From the NCBI RefSeq assembly GCF_005281475.1, contig NZ_CP040106.1:2074501-2138500 (forward strand): a stretch of DNA of 64,000 bases, written 5' to 3'. This stretch comes from Echinicola rosea. GTDB taxonomy: Bacteria > Bacteroidota > Bacteroidia > Cytophagales > Cyclobacteriaceae. The position numbers and the translations under genes were made by a program. This document shows, piece after piece, positions 43,493-53,721 of this stretch (positions are counted from its first letter, which is position 1; each line of letters opens with the position of its first letter). The notes beneath the pieces were generated by a model, which was not told the origin of the DNA, made no database searches, and worked only from the letters and a program-made list of their open reading frames with translations.

Positions 43493-44806
43493 ATGTCAAA
43501 CACCTATTTTCCAGGAATAGAAAAAATCAAATTCGAAGGCAGGGATTCCAAGAATCCTTTTGCCTTTAAGTTTTATGATGAGAACAAAACAGTGGCCGGA
43601 AAGACCATGAAGGAGCATTTCAAGTTTGCCATTGCCTACTGGCACTCTTTTAATGCTACAGGTGATGATCCTTTTGGTCCGGGGACAAAGACCTTTGCTT
43701 GGGATCAAGCTGAGGATGCCCTACAACGGGCCAAAGATAAAATGGATGCTGCTTTCGAATTTATCACCAAAATTGGCGCTCCTTACTATTGTTTCCATGA
43801 TGTGGATCTGATCGATGAAGGAGCCACTATCGAGGAATATGAAAGTCGGATGAAGGCCATCACTGCTTATGCAAAACAAAAGCAGGAAGAAACCGGAGTG
43901 AAATTGCTGTGGGGAACTGCCAATGTATTTAGCAATCCGCGTTATATGAACGGGGCGTCCACCAATCCGGATTTTGATGTGGTGGCATGGGCGGCTACAC
44001 AGGTGAAAAACTCCATCGACGCGACCATTGCGCTTGGTGGTGAGAACTACGTGTTCTGGGGCGGTCGTGAGGGCTACATGTCCCTGCTCAATACCGACAT
44101 GAAGCGAGAGACGGAGCACCTGGCGAAGTTCTTGACCATGGCCCGTGACTATGGCCGTAAGCAGGGTTTTAAAGGAAACTTCCTGATCGAGCCCAAACCC
44201 ATGGAGCCCACCAAGCACCAGTATGATTATGATTCGGCGACTGTTGTTGGGTTTCTTAGGCATTACGGATTGGACAAGGACTTCAAACTGAACATTGAGG
44301 TAAACCACGCAACCTTGGCCGGCCACACCTTCCAGCATGAATTGCAGGTAGCTGCCGATGCAGGGCTCTTGGGCAGTATCGATGCCAATCGCGGTGATTA
44401 CCAGAATGGATGGGATACTGATCAATTTGCCTTGAATTTGCAGGAATTGACAGAGTCGCTATTGGTGATTCTCGAAGCCGGAGGCCTACAAGGTGGTGGG
44501 GTTAATTTTGACGCGAAGCTGAGAAGAAACTCTACCGATCTGGATGATCTTTTCCATGCCCATATCGGTAGCATGGATGCCTTCGCGAGGGCTTTGCTGA
44601 TCGCCAATGATATCTTGGAACAATCCGAATACAAGGCCTTGCGAAAAGAACGCTATGCTTCCTTTGATGGTGGCAAGGGCAAGGAGTTTGAAGAAGGGAA
44701 GTTGTCGCTAGAAGACTTGAGGGCACATGCCATCGCTACTGGTGAGCCGGCAAGTACCAGCGGTAAACAGGAGATGTACGAAAATATTATCAATCAGTAT
44801 ATTTGA
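43493..44806 (+). CDS. xylA: Xylose isomerase
   Basis: The 437-residue protein is a class II xylose isomerase of normal length. It shows the catalytic His102 in [31 protein letters not shown], the metal-site signature [18 protein letters not shown] (Glu233, Lys235), [18 protein letters not shown] and [19 protein letters not shown]. It converts D-xylose to D-xylulose in the cytoplasm. It is the second gene of xylBA and is followed about 235 bases later by a terminator. The 145-base gap to xylB contains two direct copies of ACCAATAAC 30 bases apart, of unknown meaning. Confidence 0.97.
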   Translation: MSNTYFPGIEKIKFEGRDSKNPFAFKFYDENKTVAGKTMKEHFKFAIAYWHSFNATGDDPFGPGTKTFAWDQAEDALQRAKDKMDAAFEFITKIGAPYYCFHDVDLIDEGATIEEYESRMKAITAYAKQKQEETGVKLLWGTANVFSNPRYMNGASTNPDFDVVAWAATQVKNSIDATIALGGENYVFWGGREGYMSLLNTDMKRETEHLAKFLTMARDYGRKQGFKGNFLIEPKPMEPTKHQYDYDSATVVGFLRHYGLDKDFKLNIEVNHATLAGHTFQHELQVAADAGLLGSIDANRGDYQNGWDTDQFALNLQELTESLLVILEAGGLQGGGVNFDAKLRRNSTDLDDLFHAHIGSMDAFARALLIANDILEQSEYKALRKERYASFDGGKGKEFEEGKLSLEDLRAHAIATGEPASTSGKQEMYENIINQYI

Positions 44807-45040
44807 TATAGATTAAGAAGTATGAAGTACTAAGCACGAAGACACCTGACCAAGGAGCCTGAGGCGCTAAGTTGAATAGTCCCGCGTCGGAGACGGCCGG
44901 ACAATGTGGGCGGTATGATGCTGTCTTTGATGCGGCACGGTGGACATTGATCCCGTTTACCGGCCGGTCTTTGACGCTGTTATGCTACGTCCTTGACAGC
45001 TTTCCTTACTTTCGCTATTAGATGATGTTCAGGTAAAAGC

Positions 45041-45077
45041 AAAATCCCCGGCTTACCATAAGTCGGGGATTTTTTAT
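45041..45077 (+). terminator. Terminator after xylA
   Basis: AAAATCCCCGGCTTA / TAAGTCGGGGATTTTTT forms a stem of about 14 bp with a CCA loop and T tail. The preceding 230 bases after xylA contain no gene. Confidence 0.85.
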
Positions 45078-45094
45078 CTTAAACCCAGTTGATC

Positions 45095-45480
45095 AATGTC
45101 GTTTAGTTAGTATGTACTTGGAAATATTGGTTCTATTATTTTTCTTGCCAAATTCCAAGATAGTTTTTACGCCTTTACCGTAGATACTTTTTTGCTTCAG
45201 GAGAAAAACGTAACCAAAACCTGTTCGGTGGTTTAAACCCCGCTGCGGTGAGCTATTTGACTAAAATCAAAGCCAGCACTCACGCAGTCAAACTCCTTCT
45301 TTTTAGCTGCCTAACATTCTTTTCTTTCTTTTTCATCAATAGCCTGCCCCGAAGGCTTTCGGGGGAAAAAAGGAAAAGGATAAAATCCACCAAAATGGCC
45401 AAAGCCATACAGCCAAAGTCAAATAGAAAAGAAACTCCTAGCAGGTGAAAACAGGGAAATAGCCTTAACTAAACGGCATT
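45095..45480 (-). repeat. Dispersed element R4 (family R), complete, reversed and diverged
   Basis: This 386-bp element has the same inverted ends (AATGTCGTTTAGTTAG and TTAACTAAACGGCATT) and nearly the same length as R3, but in reverse orientation. Blocks such as AAAAATAATAGAACCAATAT, AGAATGTTAGGCAGCT and GGTGGATTTTATCC match R3, R5 and R1. It joins a left module otherwise seen in R5/R1 to a right module seen in R2/R3, so it is a mosaic. No credible gene lies between it and the GH43 gene (45481-45631). Confidence 0.75.
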
Positions 45481-45631
45481 GATTGCGGGTTTGACCATAT
45501 GACCCATGCATAAGTAGAAACGTGACAGGATATAAGAAATATTTTTGACTTTGCGTAGTTTTTACCTTTTTCCGGCAGTCTCCAGACTTCGACCAAGTCT
45601 TCCAATTTTCCAATCTTATAATTTTTTAATT

Positions 45632-46759
45632 TTAGAATTCTTCCATCGGTGTGATGGTTTGGATAGAGCCGTCGGCATTGTGGGTGAGCGGCGCCATTTT
45701 AATGTTTCGGAGGTAGTTTTTGCCCGAAATCTGTGTGTCGTGATAGAAGATATACCATTGTTTGTCCACTTTTACGATGGAGTGGTGGTTGGTCCAGCCT
45801 TGGACAGGTTTCAAGATGACGCCCTGATAGGTAAATGGCCCGTAAGGATTGTCTCCAGTGGCATAAGAAATCGTGTGCGTATCACCAGTGGAGTAGGAAA
45901 AATAGTAGGTTTCTCCATGCTTATGCATCCAAGCGGCCTCAAAGAACCTTCTTTCATGGTCTCCTGCTTTGATAGGTTCTCCTTCTTTGTCAATGATTTC
46001 CACGTCTTTTGGCTCCTCGCCAAATTCCAGCATGTCTTCACTGAGTTTGGCCACTTTAGGGGCGATGGCAGGCTCGTCTTCTGCGGGTTCGTCCGCGAAT
46101 GGGCTATCGCTTGTAGATAAGTATTTGCCGGTACGCCATTTCTGCAATTGACCACCCCAGATACCGCCCCAGTAAATATAATGTGCCCCATCGCTGTCTT
46201 CAAATACTGCCGGGTCAATGCTGAAGCTGCCTTTGATAGGAGCTGGCTGAGGCTTGAAGGGGCCCGCAGGATTATTTGCTACTGCTACACCGAGTCTAAA
46301 AATACCTTCATTGTCCTTAGCAGGGAAATAGAGGTAATACTTATCGCCTTTTTGGGCAGCATCGGGTGCCCACATTTGCTGTGCCGCCCATTGGACATCT
46401 GAAACATGGAGTACTTCACCGTGATCTTTTACCGTACCATTGGGGCTTTCCATAGAATACACATGATAGTCCTTCATGGCATACTGCGCCCCGGTATCAT
46501 CTTGTTGGGCTTCAGAAGGAATGTCGTGGGAAGGATAAATATAAATTTTCCCCTCAAATACATGGGCAGAAGGATCAGCTGTAAAGTGATCCGTGATCAG
46601 TGGCTCCGACAGGTAGCGGATGGTGTCGGAATCACTGGCTTTGATCGATTCAGCAGAAGTGGTGGTTTCTTCAGCTTTTTTGGCGTTGCATTGTAGGAAT
46701 AGGCAAAGTATGCCCCATAGGGTGACAGCAGGGCCCAATCGGTTTAGATGTAAGTTCAT
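45632..46759 (-). CDS. GH43-family beta-xylosidase or alpha-L-arabinofuranosidase, lipoprotein
   Basis: The 375-residue protein begins with a lipoprotein-like signal (LWGILCLFLQC; Gln before Cys24 is unusual) and carries one five-bladed GH43 propeller. Catalytic residues by motif are base Asp62 (FTADPSAHVFEGKIYIYPSHD), pKa-modulating Asp182 (SIDPAVFEDSDGAHYIYWGG) and acid Glu274 (RFFEAAWMHKHGETYYFSYS). No C-terminal binding domain is present. It removes xylose or arabinose from xylan oligosaccharides; the choice cannot be made here. A LacI-type operator lies about 70 bases upstream of the start, tying it to the glucuronoxylan regulon. Confidence 0.88.
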   Translation of the reverse strand: MNLHLNRLGPAVTLWGILCLFLQCNAKKAEETTTSAESIKASDSDTIRYLSEPLITDHFTADPSAHVFEGKIYIYPSHDIPSEAQQDDTGAQYAMKDYHVYSMESPNGTVKDHGEVLHVSDVQWAAQQMWAPDAAQKGDKYYLYFPAKDNEGIFRLGVAVANNPAGPFKPQPAPIKGSFSIDPAVFEDSDGAHYIYWGGIWGGQLQKWRTGKYLSTSDSPFADEPAEDEPAIAPKVAKLSEDMLEFGEEPKDVEIIDKEGEPIKAGDHERRFFEAAWMHKHGETYYFSYSTGDTHTISYATGDNPYGPFTYQGVILKPVQGWTNHHSIVKVDKQWYIFYHDTQISGKNYLRNIKMAPLTHNADGSIQTITPMEEF

Positions 46760-46827
46760 ATCGGTTACGTTAGGTTTTATTTCGGTTCTATCAAAAATAC
46801 TAAATAAATTGAATATATGAAACTTTC

Positions 46828-46843
46828 ATGAAATCGGTTTCAT
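46828..46843. promoter_or_regulatory. LacI-type operator upstream of the GH43 gene
   Basis: ATGAAATCGGTTTCAT differs in one base from the perfect palindrome at 23736-23751 and lies 69 bases upstream of the minus-strand GH43 start codon. Two matches of this quality in front of functionally related genes point to a common regulator. Confidence 0.65.
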
Positions 46844-46875
46844 TTGGTTTTTGGGTTAATTGTCAATATCCTTGA

Positions 46876-46914
46876 AACCTGAGCTCGACTTATTTTATGG
46901 CCGAACTGAGGTTA
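46876..46914 (+). repeat. Minimal copy of fold-back family M1 (ends only)
   Basis: ACCTGAGCTCGACTTATTTT and GGCCGAACTGAGGTTA, the two ends of the 172-bp element at 861-1032, are joined with the middle missing. It lies between the GH43 operator and the araA terminator. Confidence 0.65.
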
Positions 46915-46930
46915 GTAATCAATATGACAA

Positions 46931-46962
46931 AAAAAAAGCGACTCCACAGGGAGCCGCCTTTT
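46931..46962 (-). terminator. Terminator of the arabinose operon
   Basis: On the minus strand, AAAAGGCGGCTCC / GGAGTCGCTTTTT forms a stem with a CTGT loop and a T tail of about ten bases, roughly 25 bases after the araA stop codon. Confidence 0.75.
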
Positions 46963-46986
46963 GCTTAACGTTACGCTTATCTATCG

Positions 46987-48489
46987 TTATTTGTCGTTAA
47001 AGTGGTAGTATGCATCACTCCACCTCAACTCATTTTGGATTCCTCTTAAGCTAGTGTCTTTATCGATGTTGACACTTTCGATACCGGCCATTATGGCAAA
47101 GTCATTTAAGTGCTCCGTGGTAAGGTTTTGGCTGAAACAGGTATGGTGTGCTCCCCCAGCCAAGATCCATGCAGCACATCCGGTTTTCATATCCGGCATA
47201 GGTTTCCACATGACCCTTGCCACGGGAAGTTTAGGAAGGTCTTTGAGTGGTTTTACAGCCTCTACTTCATTGACGATAAGCCTGAAGCGGTTGCCCATAT
47301 CCACGATCGAGGCATTGAGACCATTGCCACCAGCGCCATTGAATACCAATCTTACCGGATCTTCTTTTCCGCCGATCCCCAAAGGATGTACCTCACAGGA
47401 GATTTTTTCTGAAGTAAGTGTGGGATCTACTTCTAGCATATGCGATCCCAAAACCAAGCTGTTGTTAGGATCAAAGTGATAGGTGTAATCTTCCATAAAG
47501 GCATTGCCACCTTCCAGTCCGCTGCCCATTACTTTCATGGCTCGCACCAGGGCCGCAGTTTTCCAGTCGCCTTCACCAGCATAGGCATAACCATCCGCCA
47601 TGAGGCGCTGGGTAGCGATTCCTGGCAATTGCTTCATGCCATACAGGTCTTCAAAAGTGTTGGAGAATCCTTTGAAACCACCTTCTTCCAAAAATGCCCG
47701 CATGCCTAATTCGATTTTGGCAGCATCCACCAGGGATTGGCGCTTGGCTCCGTTGGACTGAAGTTCTTCAGAAAGGGTGTAGGTGGCCTCGTATTCTTCA
47801 ATGAGAGCCTTCAAGTCACCGTCGGATACGGCCTCAATTTTTGCGACCAAATCTCCCACTGCATAGGTATTCACAGAAAACCCGAATTTCAGCTCCGCTT
47901 CTACTTTATCACCATCCGTAACGGCTACAAAACGCATATTGTCACCAAATCGGGCAAATTTGGCACCCTGCCAATCGTGCCATCCACTGGCCGCTCTCGC
48001 CCACACGTCGATTTGTGAATGTACTTCCTCATCTTTCCAGTGACCTACGACCACCTTCCGCTTTACCTTCATCCGTGCAGCCATAAAACCGAATTCACGG
48101 TCTCCGTGGGCACTTTGGTTCAGGTTCATAAAGTCCATGTCAATAGAGTTCCAAGGAATATCCTGATTGTACTGGGTATGGAGGTGGAGCAGTGGTTTTT
48201 GAAGGATCTTCAGGCCATTGATCCACATTTTTGCGGGAGAGAAAGTATGCATCCAAGTGATCACCCCGATACAGTTGGGAGCATTATTGGCTTCTTGGAT
48301 GGCCGCATAAATTTCCTCAGTAGTGGTTACTATGGGTTTGAAAACCGTAGTGACAGATATTTTAGCGGACTTGTTCAGTTCTTCAGCGATGATTTGGGCA
48401 TGTTCGGCGACTTGCTGCAAGGCTTCTGGCCCGTACAAGTGTTGGCTTCCGGTAAGGAACCAAACCTCGTTTTCTTTCAAATTTTTCAT
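46987..48489 (-). CDS. araA: L-arabinose isomerase
   Basis: The 500-residue protein matches L-arabinose isomerase across its length ([17 protein letters not shown] at the start). Metal and catalytic residues appear at the same numbering as in the E. coli enzyme: Glu306 ([10 protein letters not shown]), Glu333 (FMED), His350 (LGSHMLE) and His449 (GGAHHT). It converts L-arabinose to L-ribulose in the cytoplasm. It is 34 bases downstream of a sodium/sugar symporter gene, with the Nudix-type regulator gene further upstream. The usual araB and araD partners are not in the window. A strong terminator follows. Confidence 0.97.
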   Translation of the reverse strand: MKNLKENEVWFLTGSQHLYGPEALQQVAEHAQIIAEELNKSAKISVTTVFKPIVTTTEEIYAAIQEANNAPNCIGVITWMHTFSPAKMWINGLKILQKPLLHLHTQYNQDIPWNSIDMDFMNLNQSAHGDREFGFMAARMKVKRKVVVGHWKDEEVHSQIDVWARAASGWHDWQGAKFARFGDNMRFVAVTDGDKVEAELKFGFSVNTYAVGDLVAKIEAVSDGDLKALIEEYEATYTLSEELQSNGAKRQSLVDAAKIELGMRAFLEEGGFKGFSNTFEDLYGMKQLPGIATQRLMADGYAYAGEGDWKTAALVRAMKVMGSGLEGGNAFMEDYTYHFDPNNSLVLGSHMLEVDPTLTSEKISCEVHPLGIGGKEDPVRLVFNGAGGNGLNASIVDMGNRFRLIVNEVEAVKPLKDLPKLPVARVMWKPMPDMKTGCAAWILAGGAHHTCFSQNLTTEHLNDFAIMAGIESVNIDKDTSLRGIQNELRWSDAYYHFNDK

Positions 48490-48523
48490 ATGTATTGAGT
48501 ACTTTTTTATTTTGTTTTTTGTA

Positions 48524-50398
48524 TTACATCCAGAAGAAATAATAAAGCAGCCCTACAATCAGGATGATCCCTGCTGCCCCAAGGTTAAACGATGAGGTGG
48601 TGTTAAACAATGCGGGGTCGGTATTGAAGGATTTCGGATCGGCCGTTTCCATCTTTACGTTGGTATAAAGAATGGTGCCAAGCATCAGGAAGAGAACTGC
48701 TATCATAAAGATAGACTCTATCCCGATGTGTTCATAGGTGTTGAACAAGGCAAAACCGAGCACTGCGCATACTATCCCGAGGATAATAAAGAAATAACTG
48801 GAAGCAATCGTTTTGGTAGCTTGTTTGTCTGATTTATGATCTGGATTGGCAAATTTCTTTTTCTCGGCAAAACTAATGAGTGATGCGATAAAGCAAAGTA
48901 TGATGAACACATATCCCATTCTCAATAAGAACGGCATTTCTGGGTAGAATATTTTGAAAACAATGCCCGCTGGAATGGTGGCGATGGCTGTCCAAAGTGC
49001 GGCACGTGCCGTTGCTTGTCTCCAGATCAGCCCCATACCGAACACGACGACCACTCCTGGGTAAATGTAGCCGGTGTACTCTTGAATATATTGGAATACC
49101 TGATCAAGAGAGGCCAATTGTGGTGCGATGATCATGGCGATAGCCAAGGCCACTACGGCGACTATTCTACCGGTTTTGACCAGCTGGTGGTTGTTAGCAT
49201 CTGGCTTAAAATATACCTTGTAAATGTCCATCGTAAAGATGGTGGAGGTACTGTTAATCATAGAAGCAAGGGAAGAAACAATCGCCGCTGCCAAGGCTGC
49301 AAAAGCTAGTCCCCTGATACCGTTCGGTATAAAATTCCTCAATAACCAAGGATAGGCCTCATCGGATTTTTGGATGGTGCCGATGTGCTCCACCGGCATA
49401 TTCAAGATGGCCGATAGTTGTTCAGGAGTATAATCGTGGATCAAAACATAAGCGGCAATACCGGGAATCACTACAATGATCGGCATAAGCAGCTTGAGGT
49501 AACCGGCAAACAAGAGTCCTTTTTTGGCTTCTTCAATGCTTTTAGCAGCAAGACCTTTTTGGATAATGTACTGGTTAAATCCCCAATACCCCAAATTGGT
49601 CAGCCACATACCGCCTAAGATCACGGCCAGTCCAGGTAGATCTTGGAAAGCATCCCGGGTACCACCGACCCCATCAGGGACCATGACCCGCCCTTGAGGC
49701 ATGATCATGACAAAATGATCTTTGGCATCGTTGTAAAGGTTGCTCATGCCGGCAAAAAGCCCTTCACCCATTCCCACAGCATCCAGTGCTAGAAAGGTAG
49801 TGATCAAGCCACCGGCTACGAGGATGATGACTTGTACCACGTCGGTCCATGCCACTGCTTCCAGACCCCCATAAATGGAATATATTCCTGAGAAGGCCAA
49901 CAGGCCAATAATCCCATACTGAAGGGGAATGCCCATGATCTTATCCAAGGCCAATGCACCGAGGTAACTTACTGAAGTAAGGTTTACGAAAACGTACACC
50001 AATAGCCAGAATACCGCAAAGGCAGTGCTTACTCCTTTGTTAAAGCGTTCACTGAGGAACTGCGGCATGGTGTACACATTGTGTTTCAGAAAAATAGGGA
50101 GAAAATACTTGGCTACGATAATAAGCGCTATTCCAGCGATCCACTCATAGGCTGATATCCCAAGTCCGATAGCAAAACCAGAACCCGATGTGCCGATAAA
50201 GTGCTCTGCTGAGATGTTGGCCGCGAGCAGTGAGGCGCCGACAGCCCACCAAGTGAGTGATTTGTCTGCCAAGAAATATTCCTGAGCAGTTTTTTCCAGC
50301 CCTTTCTTGGACCTGGAAACCCAAAGGCCTACCGAAACGATGGCCAGCGCGTAAATGATGAAAATGACATAATCCAATGTCGAAAATCCTGCACTCAT
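48524..50398 (-). CDS. Sodium/sugar symporter of the arabinose operon, SSS family
   Basis: The 624-residue polytopic membrane protein has about 14-15 predicted helices. It shares with the symporter at 36811-38454 the blocks [73 protein letters not shown] and [27 protein letters not shown]. It is longer because of C-terminal helices ([52 protein letters not shown]). Its place between araR and araA points to L-arabinose as substrate, by inference. The 114-base gap upstream carries a small palindrome that may be the AraR site. Confidence 0.92.
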   Translation of the reverse strand: MSAGFSTLDYVIFIIYALAIVSVGLWVSRSKKGLEKTAQEYFLADKSLTWWAVGASLLAANISAEHFIGTSGSGFAIGLGISAYEWIAGIALIIVAKYFLPIFLKHNVYTMPQFLSERFNKGVSTAFAVFWLLVYVFVNLTSVSYLGALALDKIMGIPLQYGIIGLLAFSGIYSIYGGLEAVAWTDVVQVIILVAGGLITTFLALDAVGMGEGLFAGMSNLYNDAKDHFVMIMPQGRVMVPDGVGGTRDAFQDLPGLAVILGGMWLTNLGYWGFNQYIIQKGLAAKSIEEAKKGLLFAGYLKLLMPIIVVIPGIAAYVLIHDYTPEQLSAILNMPVEHIGTIQKSDEAYPWLLRNFIPNGIRGLAFAALAAAIVSSLASMINSTSTIFTMDIYKVYFKPDANNHQLVKTGRIVAVVALAIAMIIAPQLASLDQVFQYIQEYTGYIYPGVVVVFGMGLIWRQATARAALWTAIATIPAGIVFKIFYPEMPFLLRMGYVFIILCFIASLISFAEKKKFANPDHKSDKQATKTIASSYFFIILGIVCAVLGFALFNTYEHIGIESIFMIAVLFLMLGTILYTNVKMETADPKSFNTDPALFNTTSSFNLGAAGIILIVGLLYYFFWM

Positions 50399-50426
50399 AA
50401 TTTGATATTGAGGGTTTATGTTGACT

Positions 50427-50444
50427 ATACTGCTTGGGCAGTAT
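50427..50444. promoter_or_regulatory. Palindrome upstream of the arabinose symporter, possible AraR site
   Basis: ATACTGC-TTGG-GCAGTAT, with 7-bp perfect arms, lies 29 bases upstream of the symporter start and downstream of araR. It is the only strong palindrome in that gap. Assignment to AraR is a guess from position. Confidence 0.4.
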
Positions 50445-50512
50445 TCGCATAAATTTATTTAAGTGTCATATTTACACCTAAAAAATCAGAAAAAAAAATA
50501 ATGCGTAAAAAA

Positions 50513-51226
50513 TTACTCGTTTGCAGTAGGAATTTCATTCCGTGGAATAAAATTCAGTACCGTTTGGAATTGGTTTTTATACTTGCTTTCATCAATACTA
50601 TAGTAGAATGCTCCTTTCTTGGAACTGGTCTTGTCCTTGTCTTTTTCCTTGATCAACATGTTGGTAGAAAGCACTTTTCTCGTGAAGTTCCGTTTGTCGA
50701 TTTTGGTTTCGTAGAGACTTTCATACATGGCCTGAAGATGAGGGAGCGTAAATTTTTTTGGCAATAGCTCAAAAAGAATAGGATGGAGGGCAGCCTTGTA
50801 CCGCAGGCGACTCTTGGCCATTTCCACCATTTCTTCATGGTCAAATATCAGGTGCGGCAGCTCATTCATGGAAAACCAATGCGCATGAAATTTGTCACTG
50901 ATTTGCTGTTTGTATTTGTGAATATCGATCAGGGCAACATAGGCTACGGCGATAGTGCGCTCTACCGGATCCCTGTCTGGTCTACTGAAGGTGTGCATCT
51001 GCTCCATATACACGTTTTCCAAGGCAGTAAGCTTTTTCAGAATCCTGTTGGCAGCTTGGTCAAGGGATTCGTCAGACTGCAGGAACCCTCCCATTAAGCT
51101 CCACTTTTCCTTTTCTGGAGCAAAACCACGCTGGATCAGCAAAAGTTTATAATCGGAGCCATCAAAGCCAAAAATGATACAATCGATGGCGGTTAGGATT
51201 CTAGTCTGATTGGAATATTTGATCAT
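50513..51226 (-). CDS. araR: Nudix-domain transcriptional regulator, AraR type
   Basis: The 237-residue protein has an N-terminal Nudix fold (residues about 8-140) and a C-terminal winged-helix segment (about 150-237). The Nudix box (46-68, GGFLQSDESLDQAANRILKK) keeps the leading glycines but replaces the catalytic REUXEE with NRILKK, so the domain is probably a sensor and not a hydrolase. This matches the Bacteroidota AraR family, where Nudix-fold regulators bind L-arabinose and control arabinose genes. It is immediately upstream of the symporter and araA genes on the same strand. Sensing L-arabinose or its metabolite here is inferred from family and context. Confidence 0.85.
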   Translation of the reverse strand: MIKYSNQTRILTAIDCIIFGFDGSDYKLLLIQRGFAPEKEKWSLMGGFLQSDESLDQAANRILKKLTALENVYMEQMHTFSRPDRDPVERTIAVAYVALIDIHKYKQQISDKFHAHWFSMNELPHLIFDHEEMVEMAKSRLRYKAALHPILFELLPKKFTLPHLQAMYESLYETKIDKRNFTRKVLSTNMLIKEKDKDKTSSKKGAFYYSIDESKYKNQFQTVLNFIPRNEIPTANE

Positions 51227-51371
51227 GCTTTACAATTAGTAACAGGTCTATTTTGGAATAAAAGGCCAATAAGTGTTCTTTTTACAATAAAATCGATTAG
51301 GGCTCGTAAAACTAAGTATAATTTTTATTAATTACCAAATTGACCCATTTCGCTTCCAAGATGTCTATTTA

Positions 51372-51815
51372 CTAATTGTGCTCGTCATTTACCTCTATCC
51401 AGTAGCCATTTGGGTCTTGGATATAGATTTGGCGAATACCATCAGGGCGGATATTGATCTTACCTTTTTCGCCAGGCCAGTCTTCGAATGAAATGTCATG
51501 TTCTTTGAGTTTTTCAATAAATCCATCAAAATCTTCCATGCTAAAGCACAGGTGGTTGATTTTGTTGATGGTAGGTATCTCCCACGGTTGTTGTTCGATA
51601 AGATGAAGCTGACTGTCTCCAATGCTGTACCACACATGCAGTCCGTCTTTAAAGGGTTCTTCAATTTCTTGAAGCGCTAAAAAGTCACCATAAAATTCGG
51701 CACTGGCTTTTAGGTCTTGGACATAAACGGCAATGTGGTTCAATTTTGTTTGACTAAAGGTACTCATGCAAATGAAGAATAATAAAATGGTAAGTAATGT
51801 AAATGATTTTTTCAT
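51372..51815 (-). CDS. Exported VOC-superfamily (glyoxalase-like) protein
   Basis: The ATG at 51815 is chosen because it starts a clean signal peptide (MKKSFTLLTILLFFICMSTFSQ); the frame extends 48 codons further through the ctpA terminator, which is unlikely. The mature part of about 125 residues is a single vicinal-oxygen-chelate domain: LNHIAVYVQDLKASAEFYGDFLAL, VWYSIGDSQLHLIEQ, NHLCFSMEDFDGFIEKL and IYIQDPNGYWIEVND. Candidate metal ligands are the first His (LNHIAV), a Glu in LIEQ and the Glu of YWIEV. Glyoxalase-type proteins bind small substrates through a metal. An exported location is unusual for a glyoxalase, so its substrate is uncertain. Confidence 0.85.
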   Translation of the reverse strand: MKKSFTLLTILLFFICMSTFSQTKLNHIAVYVQDLKASAEFYGDFLALQEIEEPFKDGLHVWYSIGDSQLHLIEQQPWEIPTINKINHLCFSMEDFDGFIEKLKEHDISFEDWPGEKGKINIRPDGIRQIYIQDPNGYWIEVNDEHN

Positions 51816-51845
51816 GTTATTTTGGGAATAAGGTTCGCTAAAAAT

Positions 51846-51878
51846 AAAAAAAAGCGGGGACATGCCCCGCTTTTTTTT
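51846..51878. terminator. Bidirectional terminator between ctpA and the VOC gene
   Basis: AAAAAAGCGGGG and CCCCGCTTTTTT form a perfect stem around ACATG, with an A run on one side and a T run on the other. It begins at the ctpA stop codon. Confidence 0.85.
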
Positions 51879-53556
51879 ATTCTGTTGTCGCGGCTTCCTT
51901 TGAAAAGGCCAGCTGCTCAGCTTCTTCAAAGAGTTTGATGCCTTGCTGGTAGATTTCATTGACGTCGTTTATCACTTTATAAAATGCATTGTCGTCAAAA
52001 ATATTACGGCCCATGTGTGCCTTTAGAAGGATTTGTAGATAAGACTTGGATTTTTCGTAATCTTTTTCATCAAACTTCACCTTGTTCTTTTCTCCGATGG
52101 CAATTAATTTTCTCAACGCCTTGTCAGAAAACTCGAAATCATTGTAATATGCATCAAAGCTCATGTTTTCGAATTTGTCTTTATTGTCTTCCAAATAGTC
52201 CATGATAAATTCCCTGTGGGAATCTGAACTGAATAATCGACCCACATAGCTGCTGCTCATGGTCGTGTCCATTGGAACAAAATAGTCAGGCATAATGCCG
52301 CCACCGCCGTAAACGGTCCTTCCCTTCACGGTCTGGTATTTCAATGAATCATTGAAGTGGATGCTGTCGGCGCTGAAAAACTCACCATGCTCATAGCGGT
52401 TGATCCAGTCCATATTGTATTCGTTTTGATTGTCGCCATATGGTTTTTGGATGGATCGACCTGAAGGGGTGTAATACCTGGCAATGGTCAATCGTAGCTC
52501 GGCACCATCTGAAAGGTCAATTGGCATTTGTACCAGTCCTTTTCCAAATGACCTTCTTCCCACGATGAGCGCGCGATCATTGTCCTGAAGGGCACCAGCA
52601 ACAATTTCCGAAGCCGAAGCACTGCCTTCGTTGATCAGTACCACCACTGATCCGTCTTCAAATTCTCCCGGACGCATGGCGAATGCCTTTTGGTTGTAGC
52701 GGCTGACTTTCCCTTTTTGGGAAACGATCATGGCATTGTCCGAAAGGATCTCATCGGCGATATTAATAGCTGCTCCCATATAGCCCCCGGGGTTGCCTTG
52801 GAGATCGAGGACGAGTTTGCTCATTCCCTCTGCTTTCAGCGTTTCGACTGCTTCCTTGAACTCATCATAAGTGGTGGCAGCGAAACGGGTGATCTTTATA
52901 TAGCCCGTTTCGTCATTGATCATGTAAGAAGCATTGATGCTGTATTGTGGGATTTTATCCCGGGTGATTGCATAATCAATCAGCTCTTTATGGTTTTTTC
53001 GTTTGATGCCTACATCGACCACCGAGCCTTTTGGTCCTCTAAGGAGGTCAAAGACATCACGGTTGGTCACCCCGGTGCCGGCCACGGTTTCACCATCTAC
53101 TGTGATGATCTGGTCACCGGATTGGATGCCCAATTTTTCGGAAGGGCCTCCCGTAAGGGGAGCTACGACGTAGATCGTGTCCCTGAGAATGCCAAATTCC
53201 ACTCCAATCCCGTCAAACTCTCCGTCCAATTGACTCTGCGCCAATTGAGCGTCTTCGGCAGGAATATAGCTGGAATGGGGGTCGAGTTCTTCCAACATTT
53301 TCTCGATGCCATGTTCCACCAGTTCAGTGGTATTGACCGTATCCACATAATCCCTGTCGATGTACGTGATGATTTCCTGTAACTTATAAAGTGCTGCTTT
53401 TAGGTCGTTCTGGTCTGTCTTTGGTTCTGCAAAAGTGGCCCCGATCCAAATCCCCGCTGAAATGGCCAAGGCCAGGATAATGGGCAACCTGATTTGTGAT
53501 TTGGTGTTTTTGGTTGGTTTCACTTTTGGCTGTGAAGTGTTTTTTTCTTCGCTCAC
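51877..53556 (-). CDS. ctpA: S41-family carboxy-terminal processing protease
   Basis: The 559-residue protein has an N-terminal membrane anchor or signal (about 24-42), a PDZ domain (about 112-200; GGPSEKLGIQSGDQIITVDGETVAG) and the S41 catalytic domain. The Ser/Lys dyad is Ser314 (NEGSASASEIVAGAL) and Lys339 (RSFGKGLVQ), 25 residues apart as in CtpA and Prc. LDLQGNPGGYMGAA is also visible. The roughly 180-residue C-terminal extension is typical of Bacteroidota members. It processes or degrades periplasmic proteins. It ends in a terminator that it shares with the opposite side. Confidence 0.94.
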   Translation of the reverse strand: MSEEKNTSQPKVKPTKNTKSQIRLPIILALAISAGIWIGATFAEPKTDQNDLKAALYKLQEIITYIDRDYVDTVNTTELVEHGIEKMLEELDPHSSYIPAEDAQLAQSQLDGEFDGIGVEFGILRDTIYVVAPLTGGPSEKLGIQSGDQIITVDGETVAGTGVTNRDVFDLLRGPKGSVVDVGIKRKNHKELIDYAITRDKIPQYSINASYMINDETGYIKITRFAATTYDEFKEAVETLKAEGMSKLVLDLQGNPGGYMGAAINIADEILSDNAMIVSQKGKVSRYNQKAFAMRPGEFEDGSVVVLINEGSASASEIVAGALQDNDRALIVGRRSFGKGLVQMPIDLSDGAELRLTIARYYTPSGRSIQKPYGDNQNEYNMDWINRYEHGEFFSADSIHFNDSLKYQTVKGRTVYGGGGIMPDYFVPMDTTMSSSYVGRLFSSDSHREFIMDYLEDNKDKFENMSFDAYYNDFEFSDKALRKLIAIGEKNKVKFDEKDYEKSKSYLQILLKAHMGRNIFDDNAFYKVINDVNEIYQQGIKLFEEAEQLAFSKEAATTE

Positions 53557-53721
53557 GATATCCTCTTTTATGATGATTAGATAAGGTTCAGTTTAGGACT
53601 GATTTCCAAATATACAATTTAACATGATTTTCCACTATTTCGTTTTAATAAACGCGAGAAAATCAATTTAGGTAACTTCAATTCCTTATTTTAGCTGAAA
53701 AAATTTTACTTTTGTCAATAC

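Noticed and set aside
43721..44425. 234-residue frame opposite xylA
   Set aside because: Antisense shadow of a fully intact xylose isomerase gene.
52690..53382. 230-residue frame opposite the CtpA protease
   Set aside because: Antisense shadow over the PDZ and catalytic region, no recognisable protein features.
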